In this document: piece by piece, positions 1 to 7,431 of the stretch
Layout: each line of letters opens with the position of its first letter
Numbering within the stretch: the stretch's first letter is position 1
NCBI RefSeq assembly: GCF_024054555.1
Contig: NZ_JAMXLY010000028.1
Coordinates: 1-41,862, forward strand
Reading direction: 5' to 3'
Length of the DNA stretch: 41,862 bases
Origin: Segatella cerevisiae
Lineage (GTDB): Bacteria > Bacteroidota > Bacteroidia > Bacteroidales > Bacteroidaceae
Made by a program: the position numbers and the translations under genes
Notes under the pieces: generated by a model
The model's input: only the letters and a program-made list of their open reading frames with translations
The model's database searches: none
What the model was told of the DNA's origin: nothing

Positions 1-2
1 AG

Positions 3-98
3 TTCAACCGAAGATCATTTGGCGACAGACTTTTTGACAGGCTAGTTGTTGCAGCTGTGTCCTATAGACCGGCGTTTCAGCACAGAACCTATGATTGA
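3..98 (+). CDS. 3' end of an unidentified gene (partial)
   Basis: An open frame enters from the window edge and ends at TGA 96-98, giving about 31 residues that end in SYRPAFQHRTYD. I do not recognise the family. It lies 42 bp upstream of the double-glycine peptide gene on the same strand, so it could be the tail of a preceding gene, but a chance open frame of this length is also possible. Confidence 0.25.
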   Translation, partial: FNRRSFGDRLFDRLVVAAVSYRPAFQHRTYD

Positions 99-140
99 AG
101 AAAATCACTCAGTTGAGGATAATCATAAAAAATTAAGACT

Positions 141-320
141 ATGAATAAGTCTTTAAAGTTTTATGAAGTTATTCCAGTCGAGAAATTAACTCCCAAAGAA
201 CTTGAGGCAGTCAACGGTGGCCTATCCGAATATGCTACAGGATGTGTTATAGGCGGAGGTTGTTCTAGTGGTGAAGGAACAAAGAAGTCCCATGAAACTC
301 ATTTTACTCATCATATTTAG
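141..320 (+). CDS. double-glycine leader peptide precursor (RiPP/bacteriocin-like)
   Basis: This is a 59-residue gene below the usual length cut-off. Residues 1-27 form a typical double-glycine leader: polar N-terminus, then VEKLTPKELEAVNGG with hydrophobic residues at the usual spacing before the GG at 26-27. Known leaders of this kind are cut after GG by the C39 peptidase domain of dedicated ABC exporters. The predicted core, residues 28-59, has two cysteines (35 and 41) around a glycine-rich CVIGGGC loop and a His/Thr-rich tail (HETHFTHHI). The two cysteines could form a disulfide or be modified. A radical-SAM maturase remnant, an outer-membrane barrel gene and a C39 exporter stub follow in that order, which supports a precursor role. 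No Shine-Dalgarno sequence or promoter is obvious. Family role is established knowledge; the mature product is inferred. Confidence 0.8.
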   Translation: MNKSLKFYEVIPVEKLTPKELEAVNGGLSEYATGCVIGGGCSSGEGTKKSHETHFTHHI

Positions 321-540
321 TGATGTGTAGAGTAAAATGAAGAATGAGTCCACTGGAAGTTATCATTAGTGAAAGAACTTTCTCAAAATGTTGTGATTCG
401 TAACTTGTAACCCAATTTTGGGAAATAGAGGAAAAATCATTGCTATTACTCGAAGAAGTAAACTTTCAGATTGAGAGGACTCAAAAATTTAAAGTAGATT
501 CAAAAAATAATTTCATTGTTTCTGCTATTATCTCTTAATT
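321..540. other. gene-poor stretch, possible decayed 5' part of the maturase
   Basis: No intact gene is visible. One plus frame from ATG 344 has a TAA after 19 codons and then stays open to TAA 536-538 (tail reading KVDSKNNFIVSAIIS), just before the recognisable radical-SAM segment in another frame. It may be the eroded N-terminal part of the same gene, but I see no CxxxCxxC cluster motif. Confidence 0.3.
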
Positions 541-880
541 TCAACAAGAGTTTTCTTTGGTGGGGAACCCTGCTTGAATATTGACATCATGGAGTATATT
601 TGTGATCTTTTTCATCATTATTCTTTCGATGCCAAAATGAAAAGTCTTCCAAAATTTGTCATTATAACTAATGGCACTTATACTTAACCAGCGTCTTATC
701 TACTTCATTAACAAATATATATCATTTATTACGGTAAGCTTAGACGGAGATATAACAAAGAGAAATGCATCCGATATAAAAGATACATTGAACAAATCTT
801 ATATGAAATAGCTGAAATTCACAGAGATAAAGATAAAGGGAATAAATATGTTCGAGTTATCAATAATAAAAAATCTGGAT
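541..880 (+). pseudogene. radical-SAM peptide maturase remnant
   Basis: Frame 1 from 541 reads RVFFGGEPCLNIDIMEYI, then about 20 residues later PKFVIITNGT before TAA 685-687. A second frame starting at about 683 continues with NQRLIYFINKYISFITVSLDGD, is stopped by TAG 809-811, and goes on as MFELSIIKNLDM into the next gene's 5' end. GGEP, then TNGT, then SLDG at these spacings is the standard layout of the radical-SAM barrel in SPASM-type peptide maturases. The CxxxCxxC cluster motif and the SPASM C-terminus are absent. At least one frameshift (around 680) and one stop break the gene. It lies directly after the double-glycine precursor, so it was probably the enzyme that modified that peptide. 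Family assignment rests on motif order only. Confidence 0.65.
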
Positions 881-3172
881 ATGAATGTAATTAAAAAGAT
901 AACTCTGACAACACTATATGCCATAATATACTCCTCAGCGATGGCCCAGGTCAGCGGCTACGTGAGGGAACAGGGGAAAGGCGCGCCTTTGGAGTATGTT
1001 ACTGTGGCCTGTCTGAACGCCAGCGGTTCTGCAATAGGCGGAGCACTGACCGACTCGCTCGGATATTTCAATATCAGTCAAGCAACAATAGGAAACTCGC
1101 TACGATTCAGTATTGTCGGCTATAAGACAAAGGCTATATCAGTAGTACAGTTTGGCAAGGTTGACACTGTTTATCTTGAGAGAGACAATACCGTCTTAGG
1201 CGAAGTGGTTGTTCATGGCAAACAGATTATCCAGACGTCAAATGGCTTTGTAGTAAATATCAACGATGTACTTAAGCAACTCGGAACAGCCAGAAATGTT
1301 CTTGGCCATATGCCGTTTGTAACAACAAAAAATGGATCCATCAGTGTCATTGGCAAAGGCAATCCAGTCATTTATATAAACGACCGGCAAATGAGAAATG
1401 CTACAGAGTTGGACCAAATCAATTCTTCTGACATCAAGCAGGTGGAAGTCATAACCAATCCGGGAGCGGAATATACCTCCGGCGTGAATTCCGTCATCAG
1501 GATACGGACTGTGAGAAAAAAAGGCTACGGATTTGGTAGTAGGGTTGACGATGAAGTGTCCAAAGAAAGGAAATGGTCCTATAATGGCGGAATATCCTTG
1601 AACTATCAAACAAGAGATGTCAACTTCTTCGCTTCCGTACGGTATAACAGAAATGACGAAAAGTACACCATTAAACAAAACCTAAACTATTGGCGGCAAC
1701 AGGAAATCAATCAAACAGCAAACGAAGACCAGCATGGTACGACGTGGTACAGTACAGTTGGATTCGACTATCAGAAAGACAAGGCTTCTTTCGGAGTGAT
1801 GTACAAGTACACTTACGATCCTACCCATGCTTTAGGCAATGACAGTTTCTCTGTTTACAGGAATGAAGACTTTCACCTTTCGCAATCTTATAGAGACAGA
1901 AGAAATATGACTGAAGGCACCCACTATGTCAATGCCTATATGAATTATGACTTCAGCAAGGATACGCATCTGAAATTGGACGCCGATTACATGAATGTCA
2001 AAGCTCCACGCAGCCAGGAATATTTGATGGGCAATGAGGGTCTATACACCAACTCGCAAAGCAGGAACCAACTGTATGCGGACCGCATAACTTTCTCGTC
2101 GACTCTGTCCGGAGGCACAGTAACTGTTGGTGAAGAGAGCTCTTATACCCACACCCGCAACAATTATAATGTTCTTCCTACAACCACGTTGACCAATGAT
2201 CTGACAAGCAATCACACTCGGAGCAGGCAGTTGTTGCTGGCTGGTTTTGTTGACTACAGACATAGTCTCGGCAAATTTCTGGATGCCAGCATTGGTGGCC
2301 GCTATGAGCATGCCAATTTTGATTATTACACCAACGGAATCAAAGACCCTGCTACCAGCAGAAGGGATAACAACTTCTTTCCATCCGCCTCGATATCATA
2401 CAGTGGAAAAGACATCCAGATGTCACTGGCATATCGGTATACTACAATCCGCCCCATCTATTTTTATCTGCGCAGTTCCGTGGAATATGACAGCCCTTAT
2501 TTCTATGCCACAGGCAATCCGTCACTACTTCCCCAGACAACGAATCTGATATCCTATTCCTTCCTCTGGAAGGACCTGCAGTTCACAGCAAACTATTATA
2601 TGCATAAAAATTCGACAGTGTTTACCATGGACAGATATCAGGACAGAGACTCCATAGCCCTGTCCAGTCCGGAGAACATACGTCACAACCAGACCTTGGA
2701 CCTTGCACTGGTCTTCAGTCCCACATGGTTCGGCATCTGGAGTCCTCAGTTCACATTGGACTTCAACAAGCCATTCATGACTTATCATGGTACAAGCTAT
2801 AGAAAACCCATATTATCTTTTGAGTTTGACAACACCGTTCAGTTGCCCCTTCATTTTCTGTTCGGCCTAAATATGAACATGAGCACGAGCGGAAACATCA
2901 GCACGGACTTGGAATATAATTACAAATCATTCCAACTCGATACCTATCTCATAAAGACCTTTTTTCATGACCGCATGAGGCTGAGGTTCTCTGTCGACAA
3001 TGTGTTAAATGTTAATCATACAAAATTATTGAGGTCAACGAATAATATAGATATGCGTCAGTGGTACGATAATGGTAGAAGAACATTCCGGCTGAGTTTC
3101 AGCTATGAGATAAATCCAACGAAGAAAAAATACAAGGGACAGGCTTCAACCAATGAAATAAACAGACTGTAA
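881..3172 (+). CDS. outer membrane beta-barrel protein (PF14905 type) of the peptide locus
   Basis: A 763-residue TonB-receptor-like outer-membrane protein. I chose ATG 881 rather than the longer start at 848 because it begins a clean signal peptide (MNVIKKITL...SSAMAQ), and the extra codons match the radical-SAM remnant running in from upstream. Order: signal peptide, a carboxypeptidase-regulatory-like beta-sandwich (about 25-95), a plug-like segment with ARNVLGHMPFV and GKGNPVIYIND (about 125-200), then a large beta-barrel to the end. The C-terminus has KKKYKGQ...NEINRL, a tail shared with the barrels ending at 6053, 9756 and 16045. The stop codon abuts the start of a C39-exporter stub with no gap. 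Likely role: receptor, export pore or immunity component for the encoded peptide (inference). Confidence 0.88.
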   Translation: MNVIKKITLTTLYAIIYSSAMAQVSGYVREQGKGAPLEYVTVACLNASGSAIGGALTDSLGYFNISQATIGNSLRFSIVGYKTKAISVVQFGKVDTVYLERDNTVLGEVVVHGKQIIQTSNGFVVNINDVLKQLGTARNVLGHMPFVTTKNGSISVIGKGNPVIYINDRQMRNATELDQINSSDIKQVEVITNPGAEYTSGVNSVIRIRTVRKKGYGFGSRVDDEVSKERKWSYNGGISLNYQTRDVNFFASVRYNRNDEKYTIKQNLNYWRQQEINQTANEDQHGTTWYSTVGFDYQKDKASFGVMYKYTYDPTHALGNDSFSVYRNEDFHLSQSYRDRRNMTEGTHYVNAYMNYDFSKDTHLKLDADYMNVKAPRSQEYLMGNEGLYTNSQSRNQLYADRITFSSTLSGGTVTVGEESSYTHTRNNYNVLPTTTLTNDLTSNHTRSRQLLLAGFVDYRHSLGKFLDASIGGRYEHANFDYYTNGIKDPATSRRDNNFFPSASISYSGKDIQMSLAYRYTTIRPIYFYLRSSVEYDSPYFYATGNPSLLPQTTNLISYSFLWKDLQFTANYYMHKNSTVFTMDRYQDRDSIALSSPENIRHNQTLDLALVFSPTWFGIWSPQFTLDFNKPFMTYHGTSYRKPILSFEFDNTVQLPLHFLFGLNMNMSTSGNISTDLEYNYKSFQLDTYLIKTFFHDRMRLRFSVDNVLNVNHTKLLRSTNNIDMRQWYDNGRRTFRLSFSYEINPTKKKYKGQASTNEINRL

Positions 3173-3265
3173 ATGAAATTTCCTCTCTATCTTCAGCATG
3201 ATTCCATGAAGTGCGGCATAGCCTGCCTTCAGATAGTCTACGATAGAGAAATCGGAACAATTTGA
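3173..3265 (+). pseudogene. N-terminal stub of a C39-peptidase ABC exporter
   Basis: The ATG follows the barrel gene's TAA directly. The 30 codons read FPLYLQHDSMKCGIACLQ before TGA. This is the start of the peptidase C39 domain of double-glycine exporters: Gln before the Asp, then the catalytic Cys in the xCGxACLQ motif. Intact proteins of this family are about 700 residues, with the protease followed by six membrane helices and an ATPase domain. Nothing after 3265 continues the family in any frame that I can see. It is the export and leader-cutting partner expected for the peptide at 141, now lost. Confidence 0.72.
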
Positions 3266-3332
3266 CTTTCAAAGTGTAACATTTTCGAGTCAATTTTATA
3301 TAATAAAACAGAATAACATTCTAGCTGTCAGC

Positions 3333-3368
3333 CTTTTGAGCTGTTTTAGCAGCGTGACGCTCAAAAAG
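3333..3368. terminator. inverted repeat, possible terminator
   Basis: CTTTTGAGC at 3333-3341 pairs with GCTCAAAAAG at 3359-3368 (8-9 bp stem, 17-nt loop). The downstream arm ends in A-rich rather than T-rich sequence, so a terminator for the plus-strand genes is uncertain. Confidence 0.3.
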
Positions 3369-3386
3369 AGAAAAAGCACAGTTATG

Positions 3387-3419
3387 TTTGGAGTTCTCAT
3401 TATTTCTGAATAACTTTGC
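3387..3419 (+). promoter_or_regulatory. Bacteroidetes-type promoter
   Basis: TTTG at 3387-3390, a 20-bp spacer, then TAACTTTGC at 3411-3419. This matches the -33/-7 consensus of the primary sigma factor of Bacteroidetes. The predicted transcript would begin near 3426 and has an untranslated leader of more than 300 nt before the barrel gene at 3744, as if an upstream gene of that operon had been lost. Confidence 0.6.
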
Positions 3420-3743
3420 CATATCAAATGAGATATAATAAGAGTTAGAGGAAAAACATTTAGTCGTACGGTCGTAACTTCAGCAAGGAACAGATTGAAG
3501 ACAAATTATTATCTAACTTCGATATTAAATAGTTTCCTTCACATCAACGTAGAAATTAATATCAGCATTAGATTTTCCTGCTTATTTAAACTGCCAGATT
3601 TTACCTATTTCTATTGGAAAATGTTCTCAACACTTAATAGAAACAAAAAATAAGACATCATGTCCTTTAGGTAGGGGTAAAAATAATATATTAGCATATA
3701 CAAGACAAGTGCCAATTGAAGAGTTAAAATAGCAATTTGATAT

Positions 3744-6053
3744 ATGAAGAAAGAAATAGCCTTTATATTCCTATTTCATGCAATAGTCTTACATCTTTCA
3801 GCTCAAGAAGCCATTATAAGAGGTGCCGTTGTTGATGAACACCAACAGCCTTTGCCCTTTGCACAACTCACGATGAAATCTTCTACCGACTCTTCCTTTA
3901 TAAAAAGCGGAAGTTGTGATAGCATTGGAAGATTCGCACTTACGTACAAAAAGTTGCCTGTAATACTGTCTGTAAATTATATCGGATACCAGATAAAAGA
4001 GGTCTTGTATTCGTCTTCCGAATTTAGAAAAATAGCCCTTATTCCTGATACAATTTCCCTTCATGATGTGATCATCAGAGGCAGACGTCCCAAAATGAAA
4101 CTCACGACTGAAGGTGTACTGACGAGTATCAGTGGAACGGTACTAAGTAAAGTGGGGACGGCAGAAGATGTGTTAAGTCATATTCCAATGATCCGCAAAA
4201 CCAATGACGGATTTGAAGTCTTTGGCAAGGGTGCACCTCTCATCTATATCAACAGTAAAAAAATACGTGATGAGAATGAACTACAACAGTTGAAATCTTC
4301 AGACATCCTCAGCATTGAATTGATCACAAATCCCGGTTCCAAATATGATGCGACCGTTAAGTCGGTTATTAAAATAAAGACCCGCAAAGCTGTCGGTGAC
4401 GGGTGGAGTTTAGATACATGGGGGCGCTATGGAAAAGGGCGCAAAGATAAAGGTGATGAGACCTTTTCCTCTAATTTGAATTACCGCAAAAGAGGTCTGG
4501 ATCTATTCGGTTCTGTGTGGACAGACCATAATAGGTCTCTCCAATATGCGACGATGAGCCAGGATACGAAATCAGGGAAACAAATCCATGAGGAAGAGGT
4601 CATGGACAACAAAATGAAGAATTTGGATATCGAGTTGGCAGGTGGAGTGGACTACGACGTTAACGACCAAAGTATGGGTATCAAATATACGATGTATGTC
4701 CCGACTACGAATAAGATTTTTACTACCTTCAATAGTCAGGTATTTCAAAATAGTCAACCTTTCGATAATCTCCAAAACATCACTGCCTCAAAAACCAAAG
4801 GAGATGTTGGTTCCACCATCAACACTTATTATGTAGGTACTGTCGGAAAAACAGAGATAAACTTTAATGCGGATGAACTGAATAATGGCTACAAGGAGAA
4901 GAATGCCATTGATGAAAACAGCCAGGCTCAGGATGATCGCCATCTGGATACAGAGAATAAGGTAAAAAACAATCTTGTGGCCGCAAAACTCTCGCTTACA
5001 GTCCCTCTTTGGAAAGGAAACTTCACCTGGGGATCAGAGGATTCCTATACGTACCGCAGGGATGACTATTCCAACCCGCAAGGGTATGTAGCCTCATCAA
5101 AAAGCACTTTACGTAATTATGATCTTGCGACCTTCATCGATTATTCCCATGACCTGCCTTTCGGAACTGCTGAAGCCGGAGTAAGATACGAGCATCTTAA
5201 TTTTCATCATGACGGTGACGGCAAACAAAGGAAAATATATAATAATGTGTTCCCTACTTTTTCTTTCAACACCCAGATGAGCAATGTTCAGTTACAGGCT
5301 GCATATTCTCTAAAGACAGCACGGCCTACCTACCGGCAGTTGAGCAATGATGTTTTTTATGCCAACATGTACAGCCTGCAAAAAGGGAATCCGATGCTAG
5401 GGAATTCCACGATACATGATGCTTCTCTGACAATGATATGGAAATTTCTACAATTCAATCTTGACTATACAGACAGACGTAAGGATATTATATACTACAT
5501 GTATCCGGAATCAGAAAATTCTGATGTTATCATTACATCTTACAAGAACATACCTAGTGTCAAATCCCTTACCCCTTTTCTTGATGTGACTCCTGTCATC
5601 GGTAAATGGAATCCGGATTTGTCTATAGGTCTGAGCAAACAATGGCTGTCAGCAGCAGCCATCTCCGGGGAACAAAAATTCAACAAACCTATCTGGATGA
5701 TTGGCTTCAATAATACGCTTGAATTTGGAAAGAATTTCATAGGAGAACTGAATTTTAATTATCAAAGTAAAGGAGACTCCGAAAATGCCTACATTTCAAG
5801 AAGTACTGTAGATTTGAATGTCGGACTTACCAAGACTCTTTGCCATGATCATCTCATCTTGAAAATCGCCGGCGAGGATCTGTTCAATCGTAATAATGAC
5901 AGCAGCATCTTATATTGTCCTGCGGCCCAGTTATCACAGGACAACAGATATTACAAGCGTCAGGTTGTCTTTACTATCCGCTACAAATGGAATACAACTG
6001 GCAAGAGATATAAGGGTACAGGTGCCGGTAATGACGAAAAAAGCAGATTATAA
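3744..6053 (+). CDS. outer membrane beta-barrel protein (PF14905 type)
   Basis: A 769-residue paralogue of the barrel at 881. The signal peptide (MKKEIAFIFLFHAIVLHLSAQ) is followed by a carboxypeptidase-regulatory-like domain (about 24-105) with the PLPFAQLTMKS strand pattern, a plug-like segment with AEDVLSHIPMI and GKGAPLIYIN (about 140-175), and a beta-barrel to the end. The C-terminal tail KRYKGTGAG...KSRL is characteristic of the group. Proteins of this type resemble TonB-dependent receptors but the ligand is unknown. It is preceded by a consensus promoter and a long leader, and is followed 45 bp later by the 3' fragment of yet another barrel gene. A short plug-associated region and full barrel length suggest it is functional. 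Confidence 0.88.
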   Translation: MKKEIAFIFLFHAIVLHLSAQEAIIRGAVVDEHQQPLPFAQLTMKSSTDSSFIKSGSCDSIGRFALTYKKLPVILSVNYIGYQIKEVLYSSSEFRKIALIPDTISLHDVIIRGRRPKMKLTTEGVLTSISGTVLSKVGTAEDVLSHIPMIRKTNDGFEVFGKGAPLIYINSKKIRDENELQQLKSSDILSIELITNPGSKYDATVKSVIKIKTRKAVGDGWSLDTWGRYGKGRKDKGDETFSSNLNYRKRGLDLFGSVWTDHNRSLQYATMSQDTKSGKQIHEEEVMDNKMKNLDIELAGGVDYDVNDQSMGIKYTMYVPTTNKIFTTFNSQVFQNSQPFDNLQNITASKTKGDVGSTINTYYVGTVGKTEINFNADELNNGYKEKNAIDENSQAQDDRHLDTENKVKNNLVAAKLSLTVPLWKGNFTWGSEDSYTYRRDDYSNPQGYVASSKSTLRNYDLATFIDYSHDLPFGTAEAGVRYEHLNFHHDGDGKQRKIYNNVFPTFSFNTQMSNVQLQAAYSLKTARPTYRQLSNDVFYANMYSLQKGNPMLGNSTIHDASLTMIWKFLQFNLDYTDRRKDIIYYMYPESENSDVIITSYKNIPSVKSLTPFLDVTPVIGKWNPDLSIGLSKQWLSAAAISGEQKFNKPIWMIGFNNTLEFGKNFIGELNFNYQSKGDSENAYISRSTVDLNVGLTKTLCHDHLILKIAGEDLFNRNNDSSILYCPAAQLSQDNRYYKRQVVFTIRYKWNTTGKRYKGTGAGNDEKSRL

Positions 6054-6097
6054 ACAATTACAAAGAATGTATAAATGTTTGTTCATCTTTCTATTAA

Positions 6098-6448
6098 TAC
6101 CGAATAGACTGGACAAATCAAATTGCATTGAATCACAACTGGAGCATAGATGCTGATGCTAACTTCTATAAACCAGGATATAGCTTTACAACTTTTAATC
6201 ACCAGCTTTATCTGGATTTAGGAATGTCCAAGTCTTTGTTTGATCACAGATTATTTTTACAGGTCAATGTTTACAGGTCGTTCTTCAATTGGAAACAATC
6301 TTATGATTACAGTTATAAATACTATAATGCCGAGTTTGTTGATAACGATCGCTTTTACTGTAAATTCAGTTTGAAATATAATTTAGGTGTTAAACGTATC
6401 AAGAAGGATAAAGGTAATCAGGAAGAGCTAAACAGGTTGTCTAATTAA
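6098..6448 (+). pseudogene. 3' fragment of a PF14905-type barrel gene
   Basis: After an in-frame TAA at 6095-6097 the frame is open for about 116 residues. It reads like the last strands of an outer-membrane barrel: alternating polar and aromatic residues, LYLDLGMSKSLFDHRLFLQV, and a tail IKKDKGNQEELNRLSN that matches the group's KG...E.NRL ending. There is no ATG at the start (first possible start is TTG 6128) and no signal peptide, plug or upstream barrel. The piece begins 45 bp after the intact paralogue's stop, which suggests that recombination between neighbouring paralogues deleted the rest. Confidence 0.65.
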
Positions 6449-6794
6449 GCTAGCTAGCAAATACTACAAAGCACTTGATTCCCTCAAAGCGTCAAAATCT
6501 TGTTGTTGCTTTAACCATATTTGTTTTGTAATACTGAATAACCGCTCTTAAAGAGGAGGGCACCTATTCTGCAAGTTCCTTATACCACGTCAGTCACATG
6601 ACACTCCGGGAAAAGAATTTAAGAAAGATAATAGATGAAATCTAAGAGTTTTCGTCTACCCATTTAGCAACAAAACTGTATCATAACTCTTTCTAGATAA
6701 CGCGCTTATCACAATGACAATATGAAACAAACAAGAACGATAAACAGTCATATTGTCTTTATTATTATTAATTTTGTTTTTTTTGTTAACTTAT
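6449..6794. other. 346-bp intergenic stretch without a recognised gene
   Basis: AT-rich sequence downstream of the barrel fragment. No reading frame looks coding and no repeat stands out apart from a short GCTAGCTAGC palindrome near 6450. Confidence 0.4.
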
Positions 6795-6825
6795 TTTGCT
6801 TTTACGTATCTTATTATTATATTTG
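6795..6825 (+). promoter_or_regulatory. Bacteroidetes-type promoter
   Basis: TTTG at 6795-6798, a 19-bp spacer, then TATATTTG at 6818-6825. It sits about 75 bp before the first recognisable residues of the ATP-grasp remnant, so it probably drove that operon before the decay and may still drive the small ORF at 7220 and the barrel at 7432. Confidence 0.6.
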
Positions 6826-6900
6826 TATCGAAAAATCAATCTATAATATCAGAGGGGCAGACCTTAGAATATAAAAAGGAGTAATGTACCGAATGGAATT

Positions 6901-7218
6901 GAAAAAACATTAAGGATATTTTATATATGCAGCAAGGTCTTTCCATACGTTATTTTTTCACGAAATGATTCAAGTGTAATGGTGGATTGTAGACAGAGTC
7001 AAAGTTTCAGATATTTACCATATCGGTTATCTCCAGAAATAAAGAAGAAAATACATATATTAATAAAATGACTTAATCTTGAGATTGGTTCTATAGACAT
7101 GATTGTTAATCAAAAAAAATGAATATGTTTTTTAGAGGTTAATCCTGTAGGGCAGTTCGTTGATTATGGAGATTTTTGCAATTATTTTTTAGATAAAGAG
7201 GTCGCAAAAATATTATAA
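6901..7218 (+). pseudogene. ATP-grasp peptide maturase remnant (grasp-with-SPASM-like)
   Basis: About 106 residues of the C-terminal half of an ATP-grasp ligase can be read: TLRIFYI, then FPYVIFSRNDSSVMVDCR, RYLPYRLSPEI, LNLEIGSIDMIV, and finally FLEVNPVGQF followed by CNYFLDKEVAKIL and TAA. The GSID motif and the metal- and ATP-binding ExN in FLEVNPVGQF are what I know from graspetide-type ligases, especially the ATP-grasp member of the grasp-with-SPASM systems. An in-frame TGA at 7069 breaks it. A second disruption is an extra A in the run at 7112-7119 balanced by a missing T in the run at 7128-7133. The N-terminal two thirds are gone. Family assignment is from motif memory, not a search. 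Confidence 0.65.
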
Positions 7219-7219
7219 A

Positions 7220-7363
7220 ATGGAATATTTTGAAATTAATGATTCAATCAAAGAAAATTTACCGTTTTTTTTCAATTATATAGAAAGGATTAAAATTCGG
7301 CGTCAAAATGTTTTGGATATTAAACTTGCTAGGTCATACAGTCTTTTGGGGCGTATTCCATAA
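7220..7363 (+). CDS. small protein of unknown function after the ATP-grasp remnant
   Basis: A 47-residue frame starts one base after the TAA of the ATP-grasp remnant, the spacing expected for a translationally coupled next gene. The product is basic and amphipathic in its second half (YIERIKIRRQNVLDIKLARS). I do not recognise it; it has no double-glycine motif and no signal peptide. It could be a complete small protein or the start of a larger truncated gene. Confidence 0.35.
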   Translation: MEYFEINDSIKENLPFFFNYIERIKIRRQNVLDIKLARSYSLLGRIP

Positions 7364-7431
7364 TTGAGCAACCTACGAAAATAATTTCGTCAACTATCAA
7401 TTATACAGAAATTTAAATATCAGACTATAAA

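Larger units (their letters stand above)
3266..3743. other. 478-bp intergenic region with promoter and hairpin, no clear gene
   Basis: I see no gene. The region contains an inverted repeat (3333-3368) and a consensus promoter (3387-3419). A frame open from 3553 to TAG 3730-3732 ends in RQVPIEELK; it has no ATG and no recognisable family. The last residues faintly resemble a double-glycine leader but no GG follows. Confidence 0.4.

Noticed and set aside
848..880. Extra N-terminal codons giving a 774-residue barrel protein
   Set aside because: They precede the signal peptide and read like the radical-SAM remnant (IIKNL). The start at 881 gives a normal signal peptide.
3553..3732. A second double-glycine peptide gene before the barrel at 3744
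   Set aside because: The frame has no ATG and no GG, and only its last residues faintly resemble a leader.
6901..7218. Treating the ATP-grasp remnant as an intact gene broken only by sequencing errors in homopolymers
   Set aside because: Even if the A and T runs are corrected, the TGA at 7069 remains and the N-terminal two thirds of the protein is missing.
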